Counted from the stretch's first letter, positions 1 to 9,289 are shown. The stretch is 64,000 nucleotides of DNA from Mangrovimicrobium sp033283385 (GCA_033283385.1 JAWMQQ010000001.1:2480001-2544000); one strand, 5' to 3'. Notes: generated by a model from the sequence alone, not told the origin. Numbers and translations are program-made.

Positions 1-710
1 AGGTATTCCATGAAGCTGGTGAACCGCACCCATTTCTGGCCGGCCCCGTTCTGGACCACTTCCACGCTGGTTTGGATCTCTACGATATTCCCCGCGCCAT
101 CATCGACCTGGCGCGCCCCGCTCACCTTGCTGCGACGGATATGCCGGTCGTAGCTGGTTTCCCCCTCCGGCACCGCTTCCATGCCGTGAACGAATTTGAA
201 GTGGGCGACGTCCACGCCGTTCTCCGCAATTTCCTGGGGGCAGGAATCGACGGTCCACAGGAAGCGCTGCCGCTGCGTCCACGCCGGGTCGTCCAGTTCC
301 GGCAGCGCGATGACCTCGTGGTCAGGTGCGGCTTCTTCGGGGTGGTACCAGGCCCAGATCACCTCGTTCTGCTCGCAGACAGGGTAGGTTTTCAGGCAGG
401 GTTTGCCCTCCCATGCGGGGGGGATACGACTGGCGTAGGGTATGTTGGTGATGACGCCATCGGTATCGTACTGCCAGTGGTGAAACGGACAGCGGAGCGA
501 TTCCCCCTGCACGGTGCCGCCGTGGCCGAGGTGCGCGCCGAGGTGGGGACAGGCGGGATGACTCAACCCCACCTTCCCGGACCCGGTGCGAAACAGCACC
601 ATGTCGCGGCCAAAATAGTGGATATTGCGCACCTCGCCGACGGCCAGCTCGTCGCTGTAGCCGATGCAGAACCAGCCGAAGGGCATGGGCATGGGAAATC
701 GCTTGGCCAT
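1..710 (-). CDS. Rieske [2Fe-2S] non-heme iron oxygenase, 3' end cut by window edge
   Basis: N-terminal 236 residues of a ring-hydroxylating oxygenase alpha subunit of the KshA/VanA-like type, which hydroxylates a ring or side chain using electrons from a ferredoxin or reductase. The Rieske cluster ligands are C54-x-H56 (CPHLGAH) and C74-x2-H77 (CPFHHW). The mononuclear iron site is D167-x2-H170-x4-H175 (DVAHFKFVH). The ATG at 710 has GGAG shortly upstream. The frame stays open to base 1, so the C-terminus and stop lie outside the window. It is the last visible gene of a leftward group with the amidohydrolase and the ADC-like gene, and the ferredoxin at 10.2 kb could serve it. The family call is firm. 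A steroid 9-alpha-hydroxylase role is inferred only from the neighbouring ring-cleavage genes. Confidence 0.9.
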   Translation of the reverse strand, partial: MAKRFPMPMPFGWFCIGYSDELAVGEVRNIHYFGRDMVLFRTGSGKVGLSHPACPHLGAHLGHGGTVQGESLRCPFHHWQYDTDGVITNIPYASRIPPAWEGKPCLKTYPVCEQNEVIWAWYHPEEAAPDHEVIALPELDDPAWTQRQRFLWTVDSCPQEIAENGVDVAHFKFVHGMEAVPEGETSYDRHIRRSKVSGARQVDDGAGNIVEIQTSVEVVQNGAGQKWVRFTSFMEY

Positions 711-741
711 GATCAACTCCTTATTGTTATTTGATCCGGGT

Positions 742-1938
742 TCAGGCGGCCGCCTCCACGAAATCGGATTTTAGCGGACCGATGCGCGCGGCGATGGCGT
801 TCAGCGCGGCCACGTCCACGTCGTAGCACGCCAGCGCATTGCCACCCAGCATGGCCGCGATCTCGGTTTCCGGCAGGCCCTTCATGTAGGTCACCAGCTT
901 CTCGTGGGTCTTCGGCCAGGAGCCCTCGGGATGCGGGTAGTCGGTGCCCCACATGACCCGGTCGATGCCGATCTGGTGGCGCACGGCGGTGGAGCCCTCG
1001 TCGAATAGGGCGGAGGCACCGATCCAGCAGTTGCGCCGGAAATAGCCGCTGGGTGGCATGGTGAGATTGCTGCGGAAATCCCCCAGCTTGCCGGTGGTGT
1101 GCTTGACCGAGGCGCGCACGTCCATCAGTTCCAGCAGGTGCGGCACCCAGAATTCGCTGACCTCTGTAAGCGCGAACTTCAGTCGCGGAAATTTCTCGAA
1201 CACGCCGCCGAAAATCATGAACCACAGCGGCCTGGCGGGCCACCAGGCAAACTCGGTGAGAAAGATGCCGATGGCGCCGGGCAGCGAGTAATCGTAATCC
1301 GGTGATGGCCCCGAATGGGTGTGCACCACCATGTTGTGCTCCTCGCAAAACGCCCAGATCGGGTAGTACTTGGGATGGTTGTAGGCATCCCTGTCCCCCA
1401 TCAGCGAGGGGATCAGGATGCCCTTCATGCCGTTTTTATAGGCCCACTTTACCTCCGCGAGGGCCTCGTCCACATCGTACAGCATGAGCACGATGGCAAG
1501 GCCAAGGCGGCGGGTCGGTTCCTCTGCGCAGAATTCAGCTATCCAGCGGTTGTGCGCCCGGGCACCGGCCCACTGCAGGTCAGGGTCGATGCCCCAGGGC
1601 TTGAGGGCGAGGCCGGCGCCGAAAGGCGGTGCGTTCTGCTCGGTGATGCCGTCGGGAAACAGCACCTCGGCGGCAACCCCGTCGCCATCGATGACACGGT
1701 TGCGCACCGCGCCTTCCCAGGCGCCCTTGAGATCGTCCTCGATACCCTGCCGCCACTTGTCGTTGAATTCGGAAAGCAGCAGCTTTTCCTCCGCCATGCG
1801 CGTCATCTGGCGCTGGATGGGCAGCGCCTCGTCGAAGGCACTGTGGAATTTGCTTTCCAGGTAGTCCCGGTAGCGCTCCATCGGCAGGCCGGCGTGGCCA
1901 TCGGTGGAGACGATCAGGTAACGGTCCATAGCATTCAC
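742..1938 (-). CDS. Amidohydrolase family 2 (metal-dependent TIM-barrel hydrolase/decarboxylase)
   Basis: 398 residues, the usual length for PF04909 proteins, which include ACMSD- and gamma-resorcylate-type decarboxylases and lactone or amide hydrolases. Visible family features are an N-terminal STDGHAG metal-site remnant (DxH), a central VHTHSGPSPDYDY strand, and the C-terminal WGTDYPHPEG motif carrying the catalytic Asp. The start at 1938 has GGAGG about 5 bases upstream; an internal ATG at 1929 is less well placed. It lies 31 bases upstream of the Rieske gene and 19 bases downstream of the ADC-like gene, all leftward, so the three are probably one transcript. The substrate is unknown. In a degradation cluster it may decarboxylate or open a ring-cleavage product. 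Confidence 0.88.
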   Translation of the reverse strand: MNAMDRYLIVSTDGHAGLPMERYRDYLESKFHSAFDEALPIQRQMTRMAEEKLLLSEFNDKWRQGIEDDLKGAWEGAVRNRVIDGDGVAAEVLFPDGITEQNAPPFGAGLALKPWGIDPDLQWAGARAHNRWIAEFCAEEPTRRLGLAIVLMLYDVDEALAEVKWAYKNGMKGILIPSLMGDRDAYNHPKYYPIWAFCEEHNMVVHTHSGPSPDYDYSLPGAIGIFLTEFAWWPARPLWFMIFGGVFEKFPRLKFALTEVSEFWVPHLLELMDVRASVKHTTGKLGDFRSNLTMPPSGYFRRNCWIGASALFDEGSTAVRHQIGIDRVMWGTDYPHPEGSWPKTHEKLVTYMKGLPETEIAAMLGGNALACYDVDVAALNAIAARIGPLKSDFVEAAA

Positions 1939-1957
1939 TCCTCCGGGTTTTTCGGAT

Positions 1958-2734
1958 TCACCCGGCTTTCATCGGGCCGCCGAGGTGGCCCGGCCAGCGG
2001 CTGCCGGAAATCGTATCGATGTGCGGCCAGAACCCTTCCGGGTCCAGCGGGCCGGCCAGGGTGATTTCCCGGCCCAGGTACTCCGGCCACCACAGGTGGG
2101 CGCAAAGCTGTTCACGCATCGGCAGCAGAGTGGCGATCGGGTCCCAGGGGCTTTCCCGCAGGGTCAGTTTGCCGTCGAGCGCAACGCGATGGCCCGGCCC
2201 GTACCTGCCGTGGACACGCACCACGTGCGGCGGAAAGTCGTAGCCCTTGCCAAACCCGACCTGGCGGGACACCTTCACCCACCACTCGTTGCGCTCCAGT
2301 TCCTGGGCCGGCAGCGGGTCTTCCTGGCCCAGCGTGCCCTCGAACTCGATGAAGGTGTAGCGCTGGTGAGCGCAGCGGGCGGTCACCTTGTCCCCCAGCC
2401 GGAAGTACTCGACCTCGCAGGGAAACTTCGGCTGGCCGTTGGCGGACTGGCACAGGAACATCGGCGCTTCCTGGTTGATGCCATAACCCAGGGCCCACTC
2501 TCCGGCCATGCCGTCGTAGTTCGCATCCACCGTCATCAGGACGCCGTACTCCGGCTCCTCGCTCACCGGCAGGTTGTAGATGGTGAGGTTCACATTGGCG
2601 TTGTCGCCGCTGTCTATGCCGGGCGGCAGCAGGGCGGCGAGTTTGTCGGCATCGGTGCGGTAGGTGATTTTCAGCATGGGCCACTGGCTGATCTCGCCGG
2701 GGCGGATCATCGGTTCGAGCGTCGGGTCTGGCAT
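1958..2734 (-). CDS. Acetoacetate decarboxylase-like protein
   Basis: 258 residues with the acetoacetate decarboxylase (ADC) family layout: an N-terminal TYRTDADKLAALLPPG segment and the central GQPKFPCEVEYF motif. K103 of that motif corresponds to the Schiff-base-forming lysine region of true ADC. The ATG at 2734 is preceded by an excellent AAGGAGG. It is the first gene of the leftward trio with the amidohydrolase and the Rieske oxygenase. ADC-like proteins in catabolic clusters often act on keto acids other than acetoacetate, including aldolase or dehydratase reactions, so the specific reaction is open. Confidence 0.85.
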   Translation of the reverse strand: MPDPTLEPMIRPGEISQWPMLKITYRTDADKLAALLPPGIDSGDNANVNLTIYNLPVSEEPEYGVLMTVDANYDGMAGEWALGYGINQEAPMFLCQSANGQPKFPCEVEYFRLGDKVTARCAHQRYTFIEFEGTLGQEDPLPAQELERNEWWVKVSRQVGFGKGYDFPPHVVRVHGRYGPGHRVALDGKLTLRESPWDPIATLLPMREQLCAHLWWPEYLGREITLAGPLDPEGFWPHIDTISGSRWPGHLGGPMKAG

Positions 2735-2806
2735 GTGAACCTCCTTTATTGTGTCAGGGCCGTAAACTACACGGGCGCCCGCAGCGGAAAAACCGTGTGA
2801 ACGTGG

Positions 2807-4783
2807 TTAGTCTGTTTCCGCCGGGGGGGTAGTCGATTCCACCGGTCGACGCTGCGAGCGGGGCGCCCGGCCCCCGGCGTACCAGATGGCTGAACTGATC
2901 GCCCGCTCCTGCAGCGTGGCCGGCTCCGGCGCCTTAACGCCGAGGCGCATGGCGTCATAGGTGGACCAGCGCGGCGTCGGGATCTCCAGCGCGCGAACGT
3001 AGTAGAACGCCTCGAGTGCGGGATCGAACTCCGGGTCCCGCCAGAATGCGCGCAGCTCGATGGCGCCGATGCTGTTGCTGTAGGTGGCCCTCGCCACATC
3101 CACGGTATTGCCCACTGGCGGCAGCTTGCCCTGGGCATCCGGCTGGCGCGCACCGGACCAGGCGACATCGAAGATCTTCTCGTGGCTGCTGCCGGCGGCA
3201 TCCACCCAGCCCTTGATTACCTGCAGCCGGTCGAGGTTTGCACCGTCGGGATCCTTTTGCACCCATATGGCAAAGCCCGGTGCGGCAACAGCACCCGCGG
3301 ACATTTCACCGGGGGCTGGCGGTGGCGCCAGCGTGCCGCCCATGGACACGCCCCGGGCATAGGCCTGTTCCAGGAAATCGCTGCGGTCCATCATCCCGGC
3401 GCTGTAGTCGAAGCTGCCGAAAAAGCGCAGGGTGATGCGCGGCCCGGACGTGGCATAGGTCTCCTTGCGCAACAGGGCATCGAATATCGACTCACGGGTA
3501 TTCTCCTGAGCCCACACAGCGGCGAGGCCGGCCGCCCCCCACTTGATCGGGCGCCGCATCGACTGCGGCAGCAGTATCGACTCACCCAGGCGCAGCCCCG
3601 CGGTGCCGTCCATCAACGGTAGCTTGCCGCTGTAGTTGCTTTCCTGGACGGGCGTGCTGGCATTGTGGCTGTCGCTGCTGCCGATCACCCCGAAACGGTA
3701 GGGATTGAAACCTTCCGCGTGGGAGAACTCGAGCCCGGTGCGCAGTGCATCCCGGGCGTAGCTGCCCTTCGGCTCGCTGAAATCGCCACTGGCGTCCAAC
3801 TGGGTGGACACGATCTCGAAATCGGCAAACTCGTCCTGGGGCGACAGCTGCGGATGGGTATCCGACGTGCCCTTGACCTGCATGATCTCGCTGACCGGTT
3901 CGTTGCGGTTGCGCTGCTCGGCATAGCCGGCGGTGAGAGGCGCGCCCCCGTACTGCACGCGGTCGTACATCAGGCCGTTTGAGACATTACCGTTGTGGGG
4001 AATGGCCAGCACTTTCTTCCCCTGCTGGCGCTGCTCGTCCAGTACGTCCCAGAGATCTTCCGGGTTTTCCGAATCCAGCGAGGTGAAGGGCTTGTCCGGC
4101 ACATTGTCATCCCGGTAGATGACGTTGCGGTGCAGGTTCTGGCCGTCCGGCATCGACGACCACTCGTAGCCGATAAACGTGGTGAACACGCCTGGCTCGT
4201 AGTGTGCGTTGGCGGTATCGACCATCAGTTGCCAGGCATCGCGCTCCAGCTTCTGTGCCTCGGGCGTCTGGGCGAAGGTATCCAGGCCCTTGATATCGGT
4301 CATGCTGCGCAGCAGCGCCCAGGTCATCAACAGCGGCCCGTCGTTCAGCAGGCGCTCGCGCAGGCTGCGCTGTTCCAGCGGCAGCACCGTGGCGGTGTCC
4401 GCCCGCGCCACACCCATGTATTCCGAGTGATCGGTCACCGCGGCAAAGTCCAGCGGCCGGTCGATGCGAATCGGGTAACCCGCCCCGTGCTCGATGGTAC
4501 CGCCGCGGGCGAACACATAGGCGTCGTTCGGCGTGGCCCGCACGCCGAGGATATAGGCATCGGTGGAATAGCTGGTATGGATATGCAGGTCGCCCCATAA
4601 CAGCTGGCGGGTCGGTACCGCGGCGACTGCCGGCTTGGGCGGTGGCGGCTCGGCCTTGGCCGCATCGAACGCCGGGTACAGGGTGGGATCCTCCACCGGA
4701 CTGCATGCGGCAACCAGCGAAATCAGCAGCACTGCCCCTGCATTGCGGAAACCTGCGTGCACTGCCTGTGGGGCGTTCGTCAT
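2807..4783 (-). CDS. DUF3604 lipoprotein
   Basis: 658 residues. The N-terminus is a lipoprotein signal peptide with a hydrophobic stretch ending in LVAAC, the lipidated Cys being residue 27, so it is probably anchored in the outer membrane or periplasm. The start of the mature domain reads LLWGDLHIHTSYSTDAY, the PHP-like metal-binding hallmark of DUF3604, and the family pattern continues (DFAAVTDHSEY, FIGYEWSSMPDGQNLHRNV). The function of DUF3604 is not established; the PHP-like motif suggests a metal-dependent hydrolase. Its ATG overlaps the sulfatase stop codon by 4 bases, so the two are translationally coupled and may act on the same extracytoplasmic substrate. Confidence 0.9.
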   Translation of the reverse strand: MTNAPQAVHAGFRNAGAVLLISLVAACSPVEDPTLYPAFDAAKAEPPPPKPAVAAVPTRQLLWGDLHIHTSYSTDAYILGVRATPNDAYVFARGGTIEHGAGYPIRIDRPLDFAAVTDHSEYMGVARADTATVLPLEQRSLRERLLNDGPLLMTWALLRSMTDIKGLDTFAQTPEAQKLERDAWQLMVDTANAHYEPGVFTTFIGYEWSSMPDGQNLHRNVIYRDDNVPDKPFTSLDSENPEDLWDVLDEQRQQGKKVLAIPHNGNVSNGLMYDRVQYGGAPLTAGYAEQRNRNEPVSEIMQVKGTSDTHPQLSPQDEFADFEIVSTQLDASGDFSEPKGSYARDALRTGLEFSHAEGFNPYRFGVIGSSDSHNASTPVQESNYSGKLPLMDGTAGLRLGESILLPQSMRRPIKWGAAGLAAVWAQENTRESIFDALLRKETYATSGPRITLRFFGSFDYSAGMMDRSDFLEQAYARGVSMGGTLAPPPAPGEMSAGAVAAPGFAIWVQKDPDGANLDRLQVIKGWVDAAGSSHEKIFDVAWSGARQPDAQGKLPPVGNTVDVARATYSNSIGAIELRAFWRDPEFDPALEAFYYVRALEIPTPRWSTYDAMRLGVKAPEPATLQERAISSAIWYAGGRAPRSQRRPVESTTPPAETD

Positions 4784-6588
4784 GTTTTTCGCGCCTTTTT
4801 CCGTGAGCGAAGATAAACAAGCAGGACGACCAGCACTGCCAGCCCGGCCACTACATAGGGCAGATAGCGGGGAAGGAAGAAGAACAGCAGGGAATTGATC
4901 ATCACCTGCCGCGTCAGCTCGTAGTCTTCCGGCATCGGCAGCACCCCTTCATTGGCTGCCCAGTTGTCGTACTCCGCCTGCATCTGCCGGTACAGCTCCG
5001 GCTGGCTCGCACGCAGGTCCACGGTCTCGCCGGGATCGGTGCGGATGTCGTACAGGCGCCACTGCCGGTCGCCCACCGGCGGCTGGTCCCGGACCAGTTT
5101 GTAGTCCCCGCGATACAGGGCGGCGTTGCCGGAGAATTCATAGCCCGTCACCTCGTCGGCGCCGTGCACGACTGCGGCCCGGCGCTCCAGCAGGGGCAGC
5201 AGGCTCTTGCCGGTGATCGACTCCCGATCGGCCGCGGGCGCCGGCGATTCCGCACCGGCGATGGCGAGCAGCGTCGGCGCCAGGTCGGTGATGTAGACAA
5301 AGGCGTCGCTTATCGCGCCGGGCTGGATCGCCGGCAGGCCGGCGATGATCAGCGGCACCCGCACACCGCCCTCGCCGGCGAAGAACTTGTGGCCGGCCAG
5401 CGGCGTGTTCGACACCACGCCCCAGTGACTGCCCTCCGCTACCCAGCTGCCCTTCTCGCCCAGGGTCTCCACATCGTGGGTGTAATGTTTCTCCAGCCAG
5501 CGCCGGCCCCAGGGGTTCTGGTACGGTTCGGTGGTGGTGGCGCCGTTATCCGAGAACAGCACGAAGACCGTATCGTCGTACTCGCCGTGCGTACGCAGGT
5601 AATCGACGAACCGGCCGATTTCATGATCCATGGCGGTCGCCATGCCCGCGTACGCCTGCATGCGGCGCGCCTCGAAGTACTGCTGCTCCGGGCTCAGCGC
5701 GTCCCAGTCCGCCTGGGACGGGCCTTCGGCAGGCACCGCATCGGGCGCCAGCAAGCCGAGGTCGCGCATTTTCTGTACCCGCGCCGCCCTGATCGCGGCC
5801 CAGCCCTCGGTATAGCGGCCCCGGTAGGCATCGATGAAGGCCGCAGGCGCCTGGATCGGTACGTGATTCGCCTGGAACGCCAGGTACACGAAGAACGGCC
5901 GGTCCCGGGAGCGGGTGGCATCCAGGAAGTCGATGGTCCGGTCGACAAAAAACGTGGAGGAATAGAAACCTTCCGGCAGCGCGGACATTCGCTCGCCGTT
6001 TTCAAACCAGTACACGTCCGGCTTCATCGGCAGGTAGGGACGCATCTCGAAATTATCCGAGCCACTGTCCGCCTGGATCACCGAGTAGTCGAAACCCCGG
6101 GCGGGCGGCAGGTTGCGGGGCGCGTCGCCGAGGTGCCACTTGCCGGCAACGGACGTGCGGTAGCCCTGCGCCTGGAGGATGCTGGCGAAGGTGCGCACGC
6201 GGTCGTTGAGCACACCGTCGTAGCCCGGTTTGCCGCGGTGGGACAGGGGCATCAGCTCGCGCATGCTGCCGACGCCCGCCAGGTGGCTATCGACCCCGGT
6301 CAGCAACATGGCCCGGGTGGGGGCGCAGCTGGACGCGGCGTGAAAATTCGAGAAGCGCACACCCTCGCTGGCCAGGGCATCGATGCTGGGCGTAGCGATC
6401 TCGCCGCCGAACGCGCCAAAATCAGCGTAGCCGACATCGTCCGCAACGATCAGCACGATATTGGGGCGGGACCCGGCGCCGAGGCACTGACCGCAGGCCA
6501 GCAGGGCCAGCAGCAGTGCGGCAACCCGGTACGACAAAAGACGAAGTGGATGGCTCAAGCTGGCCATCGGCGAATCACTACAACGCAT
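4780..6588 (-). CDS. Membrane-anchored periplasmic sulfatase (FGly type)
   Basis: Type I sulfatase of about 602 residues with an N-terminal signal sequence, the metal-binding LIVADDVGY segment, and the C88-A-P-T-R92 signature whose Cys is matured to formylglycine. A hydrophobic helix followed by a basic tail (YLRSRKKARKT) at the extreme C-terminus would anchor it in the inner membrane, facing the periplasm. The reading frame is open much further upstream, to 6939. The ATG at 6588 has AGGA 6 bases upstream and directly precedes the signal peptide, so it is preferred. Its 4-base overlap with the DUF3604 gene makes a two-gene operon. The substrate is not deducible; next to a steroid-like degradation set, an aryl or steroid sulfate is a reasonable guess. 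Confidence 0.9.
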   Translation of the reverse strand: MRCSDSPMASLSHPLRLLSYRVAALLLALLACGQCLGAGSRPNIVLIVADDVGYADFGAFGGEIATPSIDALASEGVRFSNFHAASSCAPTRAMLLTGVDSHLAGVGSMRELMPLSHRGKPGYDGVLNDRVRTFASILQAQGYRTSVAGKWHLGDAPRNLPPARGFDYSVIQADSGSDNFEMRPYLPMKPDVYWFENGERMSALPEGFYSSTFFVDRTIDFLDATRSRDRPFFVYLAFQANHVPIQAPAAFIDAYRGRYTEGWAAIRAARVQKMRDLGLLAPDAVPAEGPSQADWDALSPEQQYFEARRMQAYAGMATAMDHEIGRFVDYLRTHGEYDDTVFVLFSDNGATTTEPYQNPWGRRWLEKHYTHDVETLGEKGSWVAEGSHWGVVSNTPLAGHKFFAGEGGVRVPLIIAGLPAIQPGAISDAFVYITDLAPTLLAIAGAESPAPAADRESITGKSLLPLLERRAAVVHGADEVTGYEFSGNAALYRGDYKLVRDQPPVGDRQWRLYDIRTDPGETVDLRASQPELYRQMQAEYDNWAANEGVLPMPEDYELTRQVMINSLLFFFLPRYLPYVVAGLAVLVVLLVYLRSRKKARKT

Positions 6589-6704
6589 TATTATCCTGTT
6601 TTTGGCCAGGACAGGCTGTATGACGGTCCCAGAGCGTAGAAGGTTAACCAGCTGGAAACAATGAAAAAAGCAGTGGCCGTGGCCAGAGTGTTTCCAGGGA
6701 AGGG

Positions 6705-6758
6705 CTAGTACCAGCGAACGGTAAGCACCAGCGGAACGGCAAGTACCAGCGAACAGGT
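6705..6758. repeat. Three imperfect tandem 18-base repeats
   Basis: Three consecutive copies built on AGTACCAGCGAACGGTA, the second reading AGCACCAGCGGAACGGCA and the third AGTACCAGCGAACAGGTA. They lie in the sulfatase-LysR intergenic region. They could be iterated operator half-sites or a simple slippage product. Confidence 0.6.
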
Positions 6759-6849
6759 AGCCTGGTGCGACACCAGGGCAGCTCCGGGAGGGATTCCGGC
6801 TTGTAGGGAAACAGTGAAAGCGCTTATATTGTTTCCAGCCACGCACGCG

Positions 6850-6869
6850 GGCAGGCAGAGCTGCCTGCC
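6850..6869. repeat. Perfect inverted repeat, 9-base arms
   Basis: GGCAGGCAG, two bases, then CTGCCTGCC: a perfect palindrome about 100 bases upstream of the LysR start. It may be a REP-type element or an operator. No run of T follows, so it is not an obvious terminator. Confidence 0.6.
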
Positions 6870-6965
6870 ACAGCAACCACCGGTGGGCAGTCGGGCCGGA
6901 GCCCGATACGCAAGCGCCGCCGCACACGCATAACAACATAACAGCGCGCTGGGAGTCATCTGGTT

Positions 6966-7883
6966 TTGGGCCGTTGGGAAGGTATCGAGGAATACATCTG
7001 TGTGGTGGAGACCGGCAGTTTTACCGCCGCCGCCGAACAGCTTGGCGTCTCCAAGTCCTACGTCAGCAAGCAGGTGAGCCTGCTGGAGGACCGGCTGGGC
7101 GCCCGCCTGCTGCAGCGCACCACCCGCCGGCTGACCCTGACCGAAGTGGGCATGACTTTCTTCACCTACTGCCGGGAGATGTCCGACCAGCTGGACATGG
7201 CCGAATCCACCCTGTCCGACATGCAGCAGAGTCCCAGGGGCACACTGCGGATCGCCCTGAACAGCCGCTTCGGCACCCACTACATGGCAGGCGCGGTCGC
7301 GGAATTCTCCCGCATCTACCCGGAGGTCACCGTGGAGGTCCACTCCAGTTTCCAGGACGTGAACCTGCTGGCGGAGAACTACGATCTCACGGTGATGTAC
7401 GACAAACTGTCGGATTCCAGCCTGGTGGCGCGGCGGCTCGGCGGGCACACGCTATGCCTGTGCGCCGCGCCCGAATACTGGGAGAAACACGGCCAGCCGG
7501 AGGAACCCGAGAATCTCGGCAAGCATAACTGCCTGGCCACCCCGGACCGCTTCTGGCTGTTTACCTCCCCAAACCGTCGCGACACCGTGAAGGTCAAGGT
7601 CAACGGCAACTGGGTCAGCGAGGACGGGGCCAACCTGCTGGCGGCAGCCACGGCAGGACTCGGCATCGCCCAGCTGCCCGAGTTCTACATCCGTGACGCG
7701 GTCAAGCGCGGCGAGCTGGTAAAGATGGAACCGCGCGACTGGAACCAGTCCTCTCGCATCGCCTGGGCCGTATACCCGAACTCGCGCCACCTGTCCGCCA
7801 AGGTGCGCTACTTCATCAACTTCCTGGTGGAATACCTGCACAACCTGCCGGACGACACCCGGCCGCAGGGCTTCTTCGAGTAA
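6966..7883 (+). CDS. LysR-family transcriptional regulator
   Basis: 305 residues, typical LysR length. The winged helix-turn-helix is residues ~8-65 (FTAAAEQLGVSKSYVSKQVS, then LLQRTTRRLTLTEVG), followed by the periplasmic-binding-protein-like co-inducer domain. The start is TTG at 6966, with GGGAG about 10 bases upstream. No better start keeps the N-terminal helix. It is divergent from the sulfatase-DUF3604 operon and lies immediately upstream of the HsaA/HsaD-like genes, so it probably controls one or both groups in response to a pathway intermediate. The inducer is unknown. Confidence 0.92.
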   Translation: MGRWEGIEEYICVVETGSFTAAAEQLGVSKSYVSKQVSLLEDRLGARLLQRTTRRLTLTEVGMTFFTYCREMSDQLDMAESTLSDMQQSPRGTLRIALNSRFGTHYMAGAVAEFSRIYPEVTVEVHSSFQDVNLLAENYDLTVMYDKLSDSSLVARRLGGHTLCLCAAPEYWEKHGQPEEPENLGKHNCLATPDRFWLFTSPNRRDTVKVKVNGNWVSEDGANLLAAATAGLGIAQLPEFYIRDAVKRGELVKMEPRDWNQSSRIAWAVYPNSRHLSAKVRYFINFLVEYLHNLPDDTRPQGFFE

Positions 7884-8062
7884 TCGCCCGGTGACACCAC
7901 CGACCGCCTTAATTACACGGCAGCGGCGAACAATCAAATTATGGACAGCGCCTTCTCTCCACGGGACGGGGACTCTAGAGTAGTGCCCGAAACAGCGAGC
8001 GCGAGCGGGGGTGACGTGACCAGCAGGCATCGCCACCGCCGGCGCGACAGCAGGAGGCAGCC

Positions 8063-9289
8063 ATGACCGCCCGGACCATCGACCCATTCCAGCAACCACC
8101 CGGAGCCGGCAACCCGTTCAGCCTGGGGTCGCCGCGCGCCGAGGCCTTGCTCGCGGCGGCGCGCGAAATGGGGCCGGTACTGGAGGCGCGACTGGAAACC
8201 TGCAACCGGGACCGCCGGGTACCGGAGGCGACGATAGCGGATTTTCACCGTGCGGGATTCTTCCGCATGCTGCAGTCCCGCGAGTACGGCGGCTACGAAA
8301 TGGATCCCCAGGTGTTTTACGCGGTCTTGCTGGAACTCGCCAGAACCTGCATGTCATCCGCCTGGGTACTGGGCGTCACCGGCGTGCACAACTGGCAGCT
8401 CAACCTGTTTGACCCGGCCGCCGCGAAGGAAGTGTGGGGCCAGGACAGCAGCGTGCTGATTTCCTCGTCCTACGCGCCGGTCGGCGAGGTGACGCCTGTC
8501 GAAGGCGGCTTCCGGCTCAGCGGCCGCTGGAGTTTCTCCAGCGGCAGTGAACACTGTGACTGGGTGTTCCTGGGCGGTGTCGTGCCCGGCGAGGACGGCT
8601 CCTGGGATTTGCGTAACTACCGCACCTTCCTGCTACCCAGGGACGATTACCGCATCGTCGACAAGTGGGATGTGGTGGGCCTGGGCGGCACCGGCAGCCA
8701 CGATGTCGTGGTCGACAAGGCCGTTGTCCCCGAACACCGCACGCACCGGATGTGGGAAGACGACGGCGGGCTGAAGTTCCTGCACAAACCCCCGCTGTAC
8801 CGCCTGCCGTTCATGCAGGTGTTCGCGCGCGCGGTGTGCACACCCACGCTGGGCGCGCTGGAGGGTGCGCTGGAAAAATACATCGATGTGGCTCAAACAC
8901 GGCTCGCCGGGATGACCTGGATGAAGGACGATGCCAATGCCAAACGCATAGCTGCCGAGGTGGATTGCGCCATCGCCGGCATGAAGAACACCCTGTTCCA
9001 GAATTTCGACCAGCTGATGGCCTGTGCCCGGGCGGGTGAGCCCGCAAGCCTGCTGGAGCGGGCCCGCTTCCGCCTGCAGGCGGCGGAGGTCGCCGACCAG
9101 TGCGTGGCCCTGTCGTCACGCATGATTAAAGCGGCCGGCTCCTGTGCAATCCGCAACAACAGCGCCCTGCTGCAGCAGCACCACGACATCGTCGCCAGCC
9201 AGGCGCATATCGCCAACGTGACCGAGCCCTTTGCGGTCAACCTCGGCGGCATGCTGTTCGGCCAGGAATCCACCGATCCGGGCCTGTAG
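8063..9289 (+). CDS. HsaA-like flavin-dependent hydroxylase (acyl-CoA dehydrogenase fold)
   Basis: 408 residues with the acyl-CoA dehydrogenase fold of group D two-component flavin monooxygenases such as HsaA and HpaB-type enzymes. Features are the N-terminal helical part (VPEATIADFHRAGFFRMLQ), the middle beta-domain motif SGRWSFSSGSEHCDWVFLGG, the VVGLGGTGSHDV segment, and the C-terminal helical bundle. Such enzymes hydroxylate a phenolic ring to a catechol using reduced flavin from a separate reductase. No reductase gene is obvious nearby. The ATG has GGAGG 6 bases upstream. It is followed by an HsaD-like hydrolase, and an extradiol dioxygenase lies further downstream, which supports the hydroxylase role over a true acyl-CoA dehydrogenase. 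Confidence 0.85.
   Translation: MTARTIDPFQQPPGAGNPFSLGSPRAEALLAAAREMGPVLEARLETCNRDRRVPEATIADFHRAGFFRMLQSREYGGYEMDPQVFYAVLLELARTCMSSAWVLGVTGVHNWQLNLFDPAAAKEVWGQDSSVLISSSYAPVGEVTPVEGGFRLSGRWSFSSGSEHCDWVFLGGVVPGEDGSWDLRNYRTFLLPRDDYRIVDKWDVVGLGGTGSHDVVVDKAVVPEHRTHRMWEDDGGLKFLHKPPLYRLPFMQVFARAVCTPTLGALEGALEKYIDVAQTRLAGMTWMKDDANAKRIAAEVDCAIAGMKNTLFQNFDQLMACARAGEPASLLERARFRLQAAEVADQCVALSSRMIKAAGSCAIRNNSALLQQHHDIVASQAHIANVTEPFAVNLGGMLFGQESTDPGL

Larger units (their letters stand above)
6589..6965. promoter_or_regulatory. Divergent intergenic region between sulfatase and LysR genes
   Basis: 377 bases without a convincing gene. It holds two structured elements listed separately, a tandem 18-base repeat and a perfect 9-bp-arm palindrome, and must carry the promoters of both divergent transcripts. 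LysR regulators usually bind such divergent regions. I could not pick out an unambiguous T-N11-A operator or sigma-70 boxes by eye. Confidence 0.5.

Noticed and set aside
5164..6639. 491-codon rightward frame
   Set aside because: Antisense to the sulfatase gene, low-complexity residue use, no family.
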